From CAZMCH01 sp964564735 (GTDB taxonomy: Bacteria > Poribacteria > DTPJ01), in contig CAZMCH010000090.1 of NCBI GenBank assembly GCA_964564735.1, forward strand, positions 1 to 16,643: DNA of 16,643 nucleotides. Reading direction: 5' to 3'. The translations under genes and the position numbers were made by a program. Under the pieces are notes generated by a model. It ran no database searches and was not told the DNA's origin. It saw only the letters and a program-made list of their open reading frames with translations. This document shows positions 1 to 6,289 of the stretch, piece after piece (position 1 is the stretch's first letter; each line of letters starts with the position of its first letter).

Positions 1-164
1 TTGCCTGATATATTCACCTCTAAATTACCTTTATAATACACCCCTCTGAGATTTATTTCATCTCCAGGGTTGATGGTAAGTGATATTCTATCCTCATTCT
101 CATTTATAACAGTCGGATTGTTACCAATATTTAACCTGATGACAAACTTAATTCCATCCAACAT
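1..164 (-). CDS. Partial small hypothetical protein, C-terminus cut by the window edge
   Basis: The frame read leftward from ATG at 164 stays open for 54 codons to the window edge. The peptide begins MLDGIKFVIRLNIGNNP and contains INPGDEINLRGVYYKGNLEV, which reads like a beta-rich domain. An in-frame stop (177-179) lies just upstream, so translation cannot start further out. The preceding frame ends with TAA at 172-174, only 7 bases before this ATG, which suggests an operon-like arrangement. The GTAGG upstream is only a weak ribosome binding site. The family is not recognised. Because the two frames just upstream look decayed, this one may also be non-functional. Confidence 0.4.
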   Translation of the reverse strand, partial: MLDGIKFVIRLNIGNNPTVINENEDRISLTINPGDEINLRGVYYKGNLEVNISG

Positions 165-171
165 ACTCAAT

Positions 172-483
172 TTAGCCTACTCCTGATGGAAATAAATCAT
201 ATAAACCCATCTGTATCTCCCTAGGTAATCTAAGAAGATAACCTATCAATAATTTGACACCTATCAAAACGTAACTATCTCCTGAATAGACTATTATTGA
301 TACTTCATGCCTTCTGATTTGCTCTCTCCTTATCTGACGAAGCGTCTTCTCTGAAAAACGTTCTCCTTTCTCTGTGTTGGTATAGACTGATTATTCGATA
401 ACAACACGCATATCACATGATATAGTATCTGAATAAGGCTAGTAGATGTGAATTTCGTCATATCCCACATAGCTTCTTTCCAT
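172..483 (-). pseudogene. Broken ORF with two in-frame stops, unrecognised
   Basis: Read leftward from ATG at 483, which has GGAGG about 10 bases upstream, the frame runs 104 codons to TAA at 172-174. It is interrupted by TAG at codon 15 (439-441) and TAA at codon 31 (391-393). The last 73 codons are open and protein-like, with VYSGDSYVLIGVKLLIGYLL followed by an amphipathic tail. That pattern is faintly reminiscent of the LIGxxLL region near the end of retropepsin-like clan AA proteases. No Asp-Thr-Gly is visible, so I do not assign that family. The best reading is a degraded gene. Two sequencing errors would be the alternative. Confidence 0.4.
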
Positions 484-587
484 TGACGATGAGCCTCCTC
501 TATCTCACTACGAAGCTCATATTGCTATATAGTATTGCCTTGCCTGTCAAACCCAAATTATACCAATTTAATTTTAATATTGTGCAT
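330..587 (-). pseudogene. Broken small ORF with two in-frame stops, unrecognised
   Basis: Read leftward from ATG at 587, the frame reads MHNIKIKLV, stop (TAA 558-560), FGFDRQGNTI, stop (TAG 525-527), then QYELRSEIEEAHRQWKEAMW and on to a final TAA at 330-332. The charged helical part (ELRSEIEEAHRQWKE) looks genuinely coding, like the small ORFs that often precede a toxin-type or protease-type gene. It overlaps the start of the second broken frame (ATG at 483) in another register, so the true end of the old gene is probably near 460-480. No family is assigned. Both stops are one substitution from a sense codon such as CAA or CAG. Confidence 0.4.
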
Positions 588-610
588 TTTTATCAGTGCT
601 TATAAAGAAA

Positions 611-1564
611 TCAAAGCAATTGAAATTCCCCACCATTTCGCTTTGCAATCTCTTTTAATAGCCAAGCCTCAGGTTGTTCCTCATCCATTTCCATTCCAAT
701 AGCAAAAATTTTTGCATTGATAAGATTATTCGTATCACTGATGCTTTGGAGTATCCTTTCGGGCTGAATAACACCAGCAGTTGGTAATCCGTCAGTTACA
801 GCGACAACAATATTGGGCTTCATATTTAGAGCAGATAGGATCGGGGAAAGTAGATCAGTTTTAGTATTTGATTTAACGCTTTGAGATGTAAATTGATTCA
901 GAAAGTTTATTGCATTTCCTATATTTTCCTTTGTAGCCTGAATCGTTCCTGATGAATTATAGATTTTTATATCCTTTGAAAAAACAACAATATTGAATGA
1001 GTCTTTTTCTGTAAGGGCAAGTAAAGATTCAATAAGATAGTTTCTTGCAAGATTCAGCTTGTTGGAGCCAGGAGCACCCATACTTGCAGATATATCGAGG
1101 CAATAGATAATATCTCTTTTCCCCTTCATTTTATCAACGAATTCAACGAGTTGACTTCGACGTTCCCTTAATGGATTTTGCATTTCTCTTGCCTTGAATT
1201 TTCCAGAAAGATCACCAAGTCTTGTATCTCCAATCGGTGCGCTAAGATCTGTTGGAAGCATTGATGGTTTTAATGATGGCGTGTTTCTATCAGATGGATT
1301 TCTCATTATTCTTGCTGAAGTAGTTAATTCTACAGTCCTTGTTGGGCGATCTATTTCTGTTTTTTGGACTGGTTCACGCTTTACAGGTTCAAGCATTTTT
1401 CTCTTTATAAGAAATTTCTGGTCAGGAAGCTGAGCAGATAAATCAACACTAACCGAAGTGAAAGCCTTTCTATATTCCTGCTGAATATGAACATTTACAA
1501 ATATCAATAGCATAAATCCATGTATTATTGCAGAGATTATTAAAGCTAATCTTGGTCCCTTCAT
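611..1564 (-). CDS. Membrane-anchored von Willebrand factor A (VWA) domain protein
   Basis: This 317-residue protein has a short basic N-terminus and one hydrophobic segment (about residues 5-25, LALIISAIIHGFMLLIFVNV), then a polar, Pro/Lys/Arg-rich linker (about 40-140) and a C-terminal VWA domain (about 150-317). The metal-ion-dependent adhesion site looks complete: DISAS (D157, S159, S161), Thr in KSNTKTDL (about 234-236) and D258 in VTDGLPT. The short cytoplasmic tail, single helix and proline-containing linker resemble the N-terminal half of TonB, but the C-terminus is not TonB. The domain should sit in the periplasm and bind a partner through a divalent metal. The partner is unknown. 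It lies 60 bases downstream of the ThuA/oxidoreductase gene on the same strand, separated by a hairpin. Its ribosome binding site is weak (AGGGAT). Confidence 0.85.
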   Translation of the reverse strand: MKGPRLALIISAIIHGFMLLIFVNVHIQQEYRKAFTSVSVDLSAQLPDQKFLIKRKMLEPVKREPVQKTEIDRPTRTVELTTSARIMRNPSDRNTPSLKPSMLPTDLSAPIGDTRLGDLSGKFKAREMQNPLRERRSQLVEFVDKMKGKRDIIYCLDISASMGAPGSNKLNLARNYLIESLLALTEKDSFNIVVFSKDIKIYNSSGTIQATKENIGNAINFLNQFTSQSVKSNTKTDLLSPILSALNMKPNIVVAVTDGLPTAGVIQPERILQSISDTNNLINAKIFAIGMEMDEEQPEAWLLKEIAKRNGGEFQLL

Positions 1565-1593
1565 GTTTTATTATCCCTATTATAAAATTGAAG

Positions 1594-1616
1594 TGGGTTG
1601 GGCAAAACCCAACCCA
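1594..1616. repeat. GC-rich inverted repeat (hairpin) between two minus-strand genes
   Basis: TGGGTTGGG (1594-1602) and CCCAACCCA (1608-1616) form a perfect 9-bp stem around a CAAAA loop. It is strikingly GC-rich for this region. The GGTTGGGTTGGG...CCCAACCC pattern resembles the interspersed REP-like elements scattered in cyanobacterial and other genomes. Read on the minus strand it follows the ThuA/oxidoreductase stop codon, but the tail (ACTTCAATTTTAT) has only a weak T-run. It is therefore either a poor terminator or a repeat copy. Confidence 0.55.
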
Positions 1617-1624
1617 ACCAGCTA

Positions 1625-3286
1625 TTAGAAATCAAATTTTACTTCTATTAACCGATTCTCTTTAGATGCAATTTCGCAACCTTCGATGCATTGTATAGTC
1701 GCCTTTGCCCATTCAGGAGTTATAAGTAATGGCAATCCTGAAAGCAAATGATCTGCTACATTTTTATAATATCCTTGCCACCCACTACCCGTTAGTTTTG
1801 GATATGTTTCGGTTATTCTTCTACCATCAGGCATCATTGATACAACCGTTGCATCTGTATCAAATCCATCGATAGTAATTGAGCCATTTGTCCCAAGTAT
1901 AGTCCATAAAGGTTTGCTAACTGAACATAGATTTGATTGAACTAACTGTGCCTCAACACCGTTATTAAACTTAATGTAAGCGCGACAATAATCCTCATTT
2001 GTGCTTGAAAACCATTTACGTTTAATAAAGTTTCCGTATAAAGTTGCTTTGCGGTTTATAGGTTGTCCCTGAGCATTTTTCCAAGGCACTAGCTGGAGTA
2101 TTTTTTCAAATTGATGCGCTCCCATATCATACAGCATTCCACCAGATATTTCTTTGTGGTCTCGCCATTGCTGTCCGGGTCTGCCATAACCAACCATGTT
2201 ACATTCAATAGAATAAACATCACCGATTATGCCTGACTCAAGGGCATCTCTTGCTGTCAAAATATCTGGATCCCAATGCCTGTTGTGATATGTTGACAAC
2301 ATTACACCTTTTTCTTTTGCAATGGCGATCAGATCATCTGCTTCGCTAACATGAACGACAAAAGGCTTTTCTGTAATGACATGCAAACCAGCTTCGAGGA
2401 GTTTTTTTGCTACCGGATGGTGATAAATATGCGGGACAATCACTATTCCAAGATCAATAAGCCCGCTAGCGATCAGATCATCAACATCTGCAAACGTTGC
2501 TATACCCTCGCCTTGCTCTTTCTTTGCTGCTTCTAGCCTTGCAGGGTCTTTATCGCATACTGCGGATAATGTAAATCCATGAGTCTGCCTAATCATTCCC
2601 GAATGGTGTCCGCCCATGCCAAACAAAGGACCATAGCCGACAAGACCTATTTTAACTTCTGGATTATCTTTCAGGCTGGAGACATATCGCAGTCCCTTTA
2701 TCATCAAGTCCTGAAACGCAGGTAACTTGAAAGTAGCCTCATCATGTCCCAATGCAGTATATAAGACCTTACCTTTGCCATAATCTCGCACATAACTTAA
2801 TGGTAATCTCTCAAGCCTCCAAGTGCCGTATTGAAAATAACGTAGAGGTTTATCTGTTTTGGGCTTTATCCTGAAACATTCATCTATAACATTAAATCTG
2901 CCTGTCAATCTGGGCAATATATCGTCAAATCCGACTTCGGTAGTAACCTCAAAAGGTGCTAATGGATCGTGTCCTGTAAATTCAGTTCCGATCAATTCCA
3001 GATAATCACTATATTGTCCTAGAAGAGCATTTGAGGCATGAACAGCAAGCAAGCCTCCACCATTCTCAACAAATTTGATTAGACCTTTTATCTGATCTGC
3101 TGTAAATTCTCCGCCAAGAATATACAAGGCAACCGAATCATAGCCAGAAAGATCAACAAGGCTCTGTCGGTCAGTGCTAACTGTGATGTCAAATTGTCCA
3201 GAAATATCAGCAACTTGTTTTAACATACTCGCAAAAGACGAATAAGGGGGACTTTGCGCATTAATGAGCAACAAAACTTTTTTCAT
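1625..3286 (-). CDS. ThuA-like domain fused to Gfo/Idh/MocA oxidoreductase
   Basis: Residues about 1-205 (numbered from Met at 3286) match the ThuA trehalose-utilisation fold, a class I glutamine-amidotransferase-like domain. Evidence is GGGLLAVHAS, the GTEFTGHDP motif and the GKGKVLYTALGHDEATF strand near its end. Residues about 210-553 are an NAD(P)-dependent sugar oxidoreductase with a dinucleotide-binding GLVGYGPLFG, EKP at about 306-308 and the C-terminal GGMLYDMGAHQF motif (about 382-392). The family oxidises or isomerises sugars, inositols and sugar acids. ThuA and Gfo/Idh/MocA proteins are usually encoded separately, so the fusion suggests one pathway step. An ATG at 3298 is also possible, but GGAG sits 6 bases before the ATG at 3286, so I chose that start (553 aa). 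The substrate cannot be deduced. A good promoter lies at 3350-3377. Confidence 0.88.
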   Translation of the reverse strand: MKKVLLLINAQSPPYSSFASMLKQVADISGQFDITVSTDRQSLVDLSGYDSVALYILGGEFTADQIKGLIKFVENGGGLLAVHASNALLGQYSDYLELIGTEFTGHDPLAPFEVTTEVGFDDILPRLTGRFNVIDECFRIKPKTDKPLRYFQYGTWRLERLPLSYVRDYGKGKVLYTALGHDEATFKLPAFQDLMIKGLRYVSSLKDNPEVKIGLVGYGPLFGMGGHHSGMIRQTHGFTLSAVCDKDPARLEAAKKEQGEGIATFADVDDLIASGLIDLGIVIVPHIYHHPVAKKLLEAGLHVITEKPFVVHVSEADDLIAIAKEKGVMLSTYHNRHWDPDILTARDALESGIIGDVYSIECNMVGYGRPGQQWRDHKEISGGMLYDMGAHQFEKILQLVPWKNAQGQPINRKATLYGNFIKRKWFSSTNEDYCRAYIKFNNGVEAQLVQSNLCSVSKPLWTILGTNGSITIDGFDTDATVVSMMPDGRRITETYPKLTGSGWQGYYKNVADHLLSGLPLLITPEWAKATIQCIEGCEIASKENRLIEVKFDF

Positions 3287-3349
3287 ACTCAACTCCATTT
3301 CAAAACTATAGTTTAGCTGTTAATAAAATGTGCCAAACATACAAGCATT

Positions 3350-3377
3350 ATTATACTAAAACAACAAATCACGTCAA
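3350..3377 (-). promoter_or_regulatory. Sigma-70-type promoter for the ThuA/oxidoreductase gene
   Basis: On the minus strand TTGACG (3377-3372), a 16-base spacer and a perfect TATAAT (3355-3350) lie 64 bases upstream of the chosen start codon at 3286. Confidence 0.6.
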
Positions 3378-3482
3378 TAGAAAACCAACAAAATCAAGAA
3401 AATAATACGAGTTTTTCAGTTATAGAATGCTGAAAATGTAATGCGTGAAATATAAATCGTTCTATTTTTTTCTAACTGAAAA

Positions 3483-3511
3483 AGATTTTTCGCTTTTCTC
3501 AAAATGACAGC
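3483..3511 (-). repeat. Degenerate copy of a TGTCATTCTGAG...GAAGAATCT-type dispersed element
   Basis: Read on the minus strand, the stretch is GCTGTCATTTTGAGAAAAGC followed by GAAAAATCT. It matches, with a few differences, the short interspersed element TGTCATTCTGAGCGAAGCGA+AGAATCT that recurs in many uncultured bacterial genomes. The arms of a 10-bp inverted repeat (3412-3421 and 3474-3483) abut it. Identification is from memory of the motif, not from a search. Confidence 0.45.
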
Positions 3512-3544
3512 AAAGTATCACCATGAAACAAGTGAAGGGTCTTC

Positions 3545-3558
3545 TTGTATTAATACAA
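3545..3558. promoter_or_regulatory. Perfect 14-bp palindrome, candidate operator
   Basis: TTGTATTAATACAA is its own reverse complement. Further half-sites occur nearby: ATACAA at 3574-3579 and 3612-3617 (the latter inside the promoter) and TTGTAT at 3668-3673. This is a plausible binding cluster for a dimeric regulator, for example the winged-helix protein encoded just downstream. It differs from the archaeal NrpR operator GGAA-N6-TTCC, so the link is only positional. Confidence 0.35.
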
Positions 3559-3605
3559 AAAACATAATTTCCTATACAATGAAAAATGTGAAATTTATTA
3601 TGATC

Positions 3606-3634
3606 TTGACAATACAAATATATTATATTAGTAT
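3606..3634 (+). promoter_or_regulatory. Sigma-70-type promoter for the NrpR-like gene
   Basis: A perfect TTGACA (3606-3611), a 17-base spacer and TAGTAT (3629-3634, four of six consensus bases) lie about 115 bases upstream of the start codon. An ATACAA half-site falls in the spacer. Confidence 0.45.
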
Positions 3635-3748
3635 CTAAAATGTCTCTGATATTAAGCAATAAAAAAATTGTATAGCAACAGATAGTATTCAGAATCTATG
3701 ATTTGCATGACCAAATAGCAGAAAAAAAGTATTCGGAGGGGTTCATTA

Positions 3749-4732
3749 ATGGAAAAAGATATCGAAAGAAAACTGGTTGCCATACTAAAAATACTCGCAG
3801 AATCTAAAGAAGCTATGGGAGCAAGAATAATATCAAGAATGCTTCATGATGATGGGATACATCTGACGGAACGCGCAGTCCGATTCCATCTTCAAATCAT
3901 GGATGAAAGAGGTTTAACACATACAGTAGGTAAATTAGGCAGAGCAGGCAGAATTATTACAGAAAAAGGTCGAGAAGAACTAGAAAATGCTCTGGTATCA
4001 GACAAAGTTGGGATGGTTTCTGGTAGGATGGACGAATTATCCTATAAAACAGACTTCAATCTTGATACTAAAAAAGGCGATATAATCCTAAATGTATCAT
4101 TAATTAATAATGATGATTTTCAGAAGGCATTTGATATAATAAAAGAGACAATAAATGCAAAATTCAGTATGGGTAACCTTGTCAAAATTGCAAAAGAGGG
4201 CGAGGAGCTTGGCAATATAGTTATCCCAAAAGGAATGACTGCTATTGGAACTGTTTGTGCAATAACGATTAACGGTGTTTTACTTCATCATAGAATCCCT
4301 GTAAAATCAAGGTTTGGTGGTATATTGCAGATAGAAAATTCCAAGCCTTTGAGGTTTACAGAGATCATCGAATATAGCGGTTCATCTCTTGATCCTGCTG
4401 AAATATTCATCAAAAGTAAAATGACAAGTGTTTTGAATGTGGTCAGATCAGGGTCTGGTAAGGTTCTTGCTGGATTTAGAGAAATACCGATAGTTAGCCT
4501 TCCAGAAGCCGAAAAAATCCTTAATAAACTAGCAGAAATTGGTCTTTCGGGAACAGCAGTTATTGGTGAACCAAACCAACCAACACTTCAAATCCCTGTC
4601 TCAAGCGGATATGTTGGTTTGGTTATACTCGCAGGGCTAAACCCTCTTGCCGCAGTTGAAGAAACAGGCATAAACACACAAAATATGTCTTTATGCGTTA
4701 TGATGGATTACCAAGAGCTAACTCCTCTATAA
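3749..4732 (+). CDS. NrpR-like transcriptional regulator (winged helix plus one DUF128 domain)
   Basis: Residues about 6-76 form a winged helix-turn-helix (ILKILAESKEAMGARIISRM, then HLTERAVRFHLQIMDERGLT and a basic wing GKLGRAGR). The remainder (about 85-325) is one NrpR regulatory domain (DUF128), recognised by IPKGMTAIGTVCAITINGVL, RFGGILQIEN, SGSGKVLAGFREIP and SGYVGLVILAGLNPLAAVEE. In methanogenic archaea NrpR represses nitrogen-fixation and glutamine synthetase genes and is released by 2-oxoglutarate. Those proteins often carry two such domains, whereas bacterial homologues usually carry one. A strong ribosome binding site (CGGAGGGG) supports the start. No nitrogen gene is nearby, so the target here may be the adjoining hydrolase operon or the divergent oxidoreductase. 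The family assignment is firm, the ligand and targets are not. Confidence 0.85.
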   Translation: MEKDIERKLVAILKILAESKEAMGARIISRMLHDDGIHLTERAVRFHLQIMDERGLTHTVGKLGRAGRIITEKGREELENALVSDKVGMVSGRMDELSYKTDFNLDTKKGDIILNVSLINNDDFQKAFDIIKETINAKFSMGNLVKIAKEGEELGNIVIPKGMTAIGTVCAITINGVLLHHRIPVKSRFGGILQIENSKPLRFTEIIEYSGSSLDPAEIFIKSKMTSVLNVVRSGSGKVLAGFREIPIVSLPEAEKILNKLAEIGLSGTAVIGEPNQPTLQIPVSSGYVGLVILAGLNPLAAVEETGINTQNMSLCVMMDYQELTPL

Positions 4733-4766
4733 TGTATTTAATTAATAGCAACAAAAGGAATTGGAT

Positions 4767-6206
4767 ATGTATAACATTATTCTTATAATTACCGATACAT
4801 TTCGATATGACAATCTTGCTGATAAGTGCAAAAAAATGCCTGTCCACACTCCTGAATTAGATTCCTTTTCAGAGAATAAGGCAACATCTGTTGAAGGGTT
4901 TTACACAGGCAGTTTTCCAACGATCCCACATAGAACAGATATAGCTACTGGAAGGCTTGGTTGGCTTTTTTATGGCTGGCAGCCTATAGACCTAAGCAGT
5001 CGAAATCACATAGCAGGTATGCTAAACACAAAAGGCTATGCAACACAGCTTATTTGCGATTGCCCGCATCTATTTAATGCGCGTTTTCAATTCGGCTTTC
5101 ATGCTTCTGTTCAAAATCGTGGTCAGGAAGGTGATAAAGCTCTTTTACACATGAACGACCCTATCGAAAAAGTAATGCCCGATGAAAAAACTCGCTTAAA
5201 TCCAATGTTTATGGGTTATCATCTAGCAGATATGCACCGCTGGCATAATAGATATTGGCAATCTGAATTTGATACCTTCCCCTCAAAAACTGGAATGATG
5301 ACAATAAAATGGCTTGAAGAAAACTATAAATATAATCCGTTCTTTTTATGGGTTGATTTCTTTGATCCTCATGAACCCTGGGACCCACCTGAATATATGG
5401 TCAAGAGATATGATCATAATTACAATGAGACTCCTATGATCCATCCAAATTATGGAAAGTCTTCTGCATACACAGAAGCTGAATTGCGAAATCTTAGGGC
5501 GCATTACTCAGCAGAAGCAGAACTTGTTGACAGATGGATCGGTATGGTGCTTCGCAAAATTGACGATCTTCAATTATGGAAAAATACAGTAGTTATCATA
5601 ACAAGCGATCATGGTATGTCTTTGGGAGAGCATGAAAGAACAGGTAAAAGTAATATAAGTAACGAAGATAATCGTTATTGGTCGCTATATCCTGAAATAG
5701 GACATGTGCCTTTCCTTGTCGCTTCTCCTGATGTTCCTAAAGGTAACAAACTGGATATATTTGCTCAACCGATGGATTTTCTGCCAACCGCACTTGATTT
5801 AGCAAAAGTTGAATTAACTCCGCCTGAACAGTTTCATGGCAAATCTTTTGCTGATGCTTTGCGTTCTGGAAAGGGAAAACATCGTGATTTTATTGTTAGT
5901 GGATGCCATGTCAGGTCAAAACAAGAAGGTTCTGTTCCAAATAAGGCATCAACACCATTTATAATGACAAAAAAATGGGGATATGCACCTGTTGGCGCAA
6001 ATGGCAAGCCAGAACTTTATGATATAAGCATTGATCCACTAGCAGAGAACGATATTGGCAAAGACAATGAGACTGTTGTTAAAGAAATGCACGACTTGCT
6101 TATCTCTTATCTTAAAGAGCATAACGCTCCGGAGGATATGCTTAAATGTTGGGGTAAGAATCCACATCTAAACGCTGATGGTTCATGGGCTATTGATTAT
6201 AGCTAA
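4767..6206 (+). CDS. Sulfatase-superfamily hydrolase with Thr at the nucleophile position
   Basis: This 479-residue protein has the alkaline phosphatase/sulfatase fold. Features are the N-terminal metal Asp in IIITDTFRYDNL (D10), the active-site loop TIPHRTDIATGR (52-63), the FDPHEPWDPP His motif (about 199-208) and the second metal site VVIITSDHGMSLGEH (about 275-289). In true sulfatases the loop is C/S-x-P-x-R, and the Cys or Ser becomes formylglycine. Here the first residue is Thr52, which cannot, so the enzyme is probably a phosphodiesterase, phosphonate or phosphate-ester hydrolase rather than a sulfatase. There is no signal peptide, so it should be cytoplasmic. I chose ATG at 4767 because AAGGAA (4755-4760) is correctly spaced for it. 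A TTG at 4761 would abut that site. It follows the regulator by 34 bases, and its substrate is unknown. Confidence 0.85.
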   Translation: MYNIILIITDTFRYDNLADKCKKMPVHTPELDSFSENKATSVEGFYTGSFPTIPHRTDIATGRLGWLFYGWQPIDLSSRNHIAGMLNTKGYATQLICDCPHLFNARFQFGFHASVQNRGQEGDKALLHMNDPIEKVMPDEKTRLNPMFMGYHLADMHRWHNRYWQSEFDTFPSKTGMMTIKWLEENYKYNPFFLWVDFFDPHEPWDPPEYMVKRYDHNYNETPMIHPNYGKSSAYTEAELRNLRAHYSAEAELVDRWIGMVLRKIDDLQLWKNTVVIITSDHGMSLGEHERTGKSNISNEDNRYWSLYPEIGHVPFLVASPDVPKGNKLDIFAQPMDFLPTALDLAKVELTPPEQFHGKSFADALRSGKGKHRDFIVSGCHVRSKQEGSVPNKASTPFIMTKKWGYAPVGANGKPELYDISIDPLAENDIGKDNETVVKEMHDLLISYLKEHNAPEDMLKCWGKNPHLNADGSWAIDYS

Positions 6207-6215
6207 TGATTCTTA

Positions 6216-6255
6216 AAGTCTCCCTTTCCCAAAGGGAGACTTAGAGGGATTTTTT
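6216..6255 (+). terminator. 12-bp hairpin after the hydrolase gene; terminator or dispersed repeat
   Basis: AAGTCTCCCTTT (6216-6227) and AAAGGGAGACTT (6231-6242) are a perfect 12-bp inverted repeat with a CCC loop. It is followed by AGAGGGA and six T residues (6250-6255). The seven-base gap before the T-run is long for an intrinsic terminator. The CTCCCTTT...AAAGGGAG...AGAGGGATTTT pattern resembles repeats common in several uncultured phyla, so both explanations stay open. It may separate expression of the hydrolase and lipB. Confidence 0.6.
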
Positions 6256-6289
6256 AGTAACATAATTTTTCAAGGTAACGCAAATTTTT

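Larger units (their letters stand above)
3287..3748. other. Divergent intergenic control region
   Basis: This 462-base AT-rich stretch separates two divergent genes and has no convincing coding frame. It holds a promoter facing left (3350-3377) and one facing right (3606-3634). It also has a 10-bp inverted repeat (TTTTTCAGTT 3412-3421 and AACTGAAAAA 3474-3483), a dispersed-repeat remnant (3483-3511) and a perfect palindrome (3545-3558). A 65-codon frame read leftward from 3659 is mostly the repeat and low-complexity sequence, and I do not accept it as a gene. Confidence 0.7.

Noticed and set aside
3462..3659. 65-codon minus-strand frame in the divergent intergenic region
   Set aside because: Its end is translation of the dispersed repeat, it has odd composition (many Cys, Phe and Ile), no ribosome binding site, and it overlaps the promoter and palindrome.
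3659..3748. Archaeal-type NrpR operator GGAA-N6-TTCC
   Set aside because: No such dyad is present in the region upstream of the regulator. Only the TTGTAT/ATACAA sites are seen.
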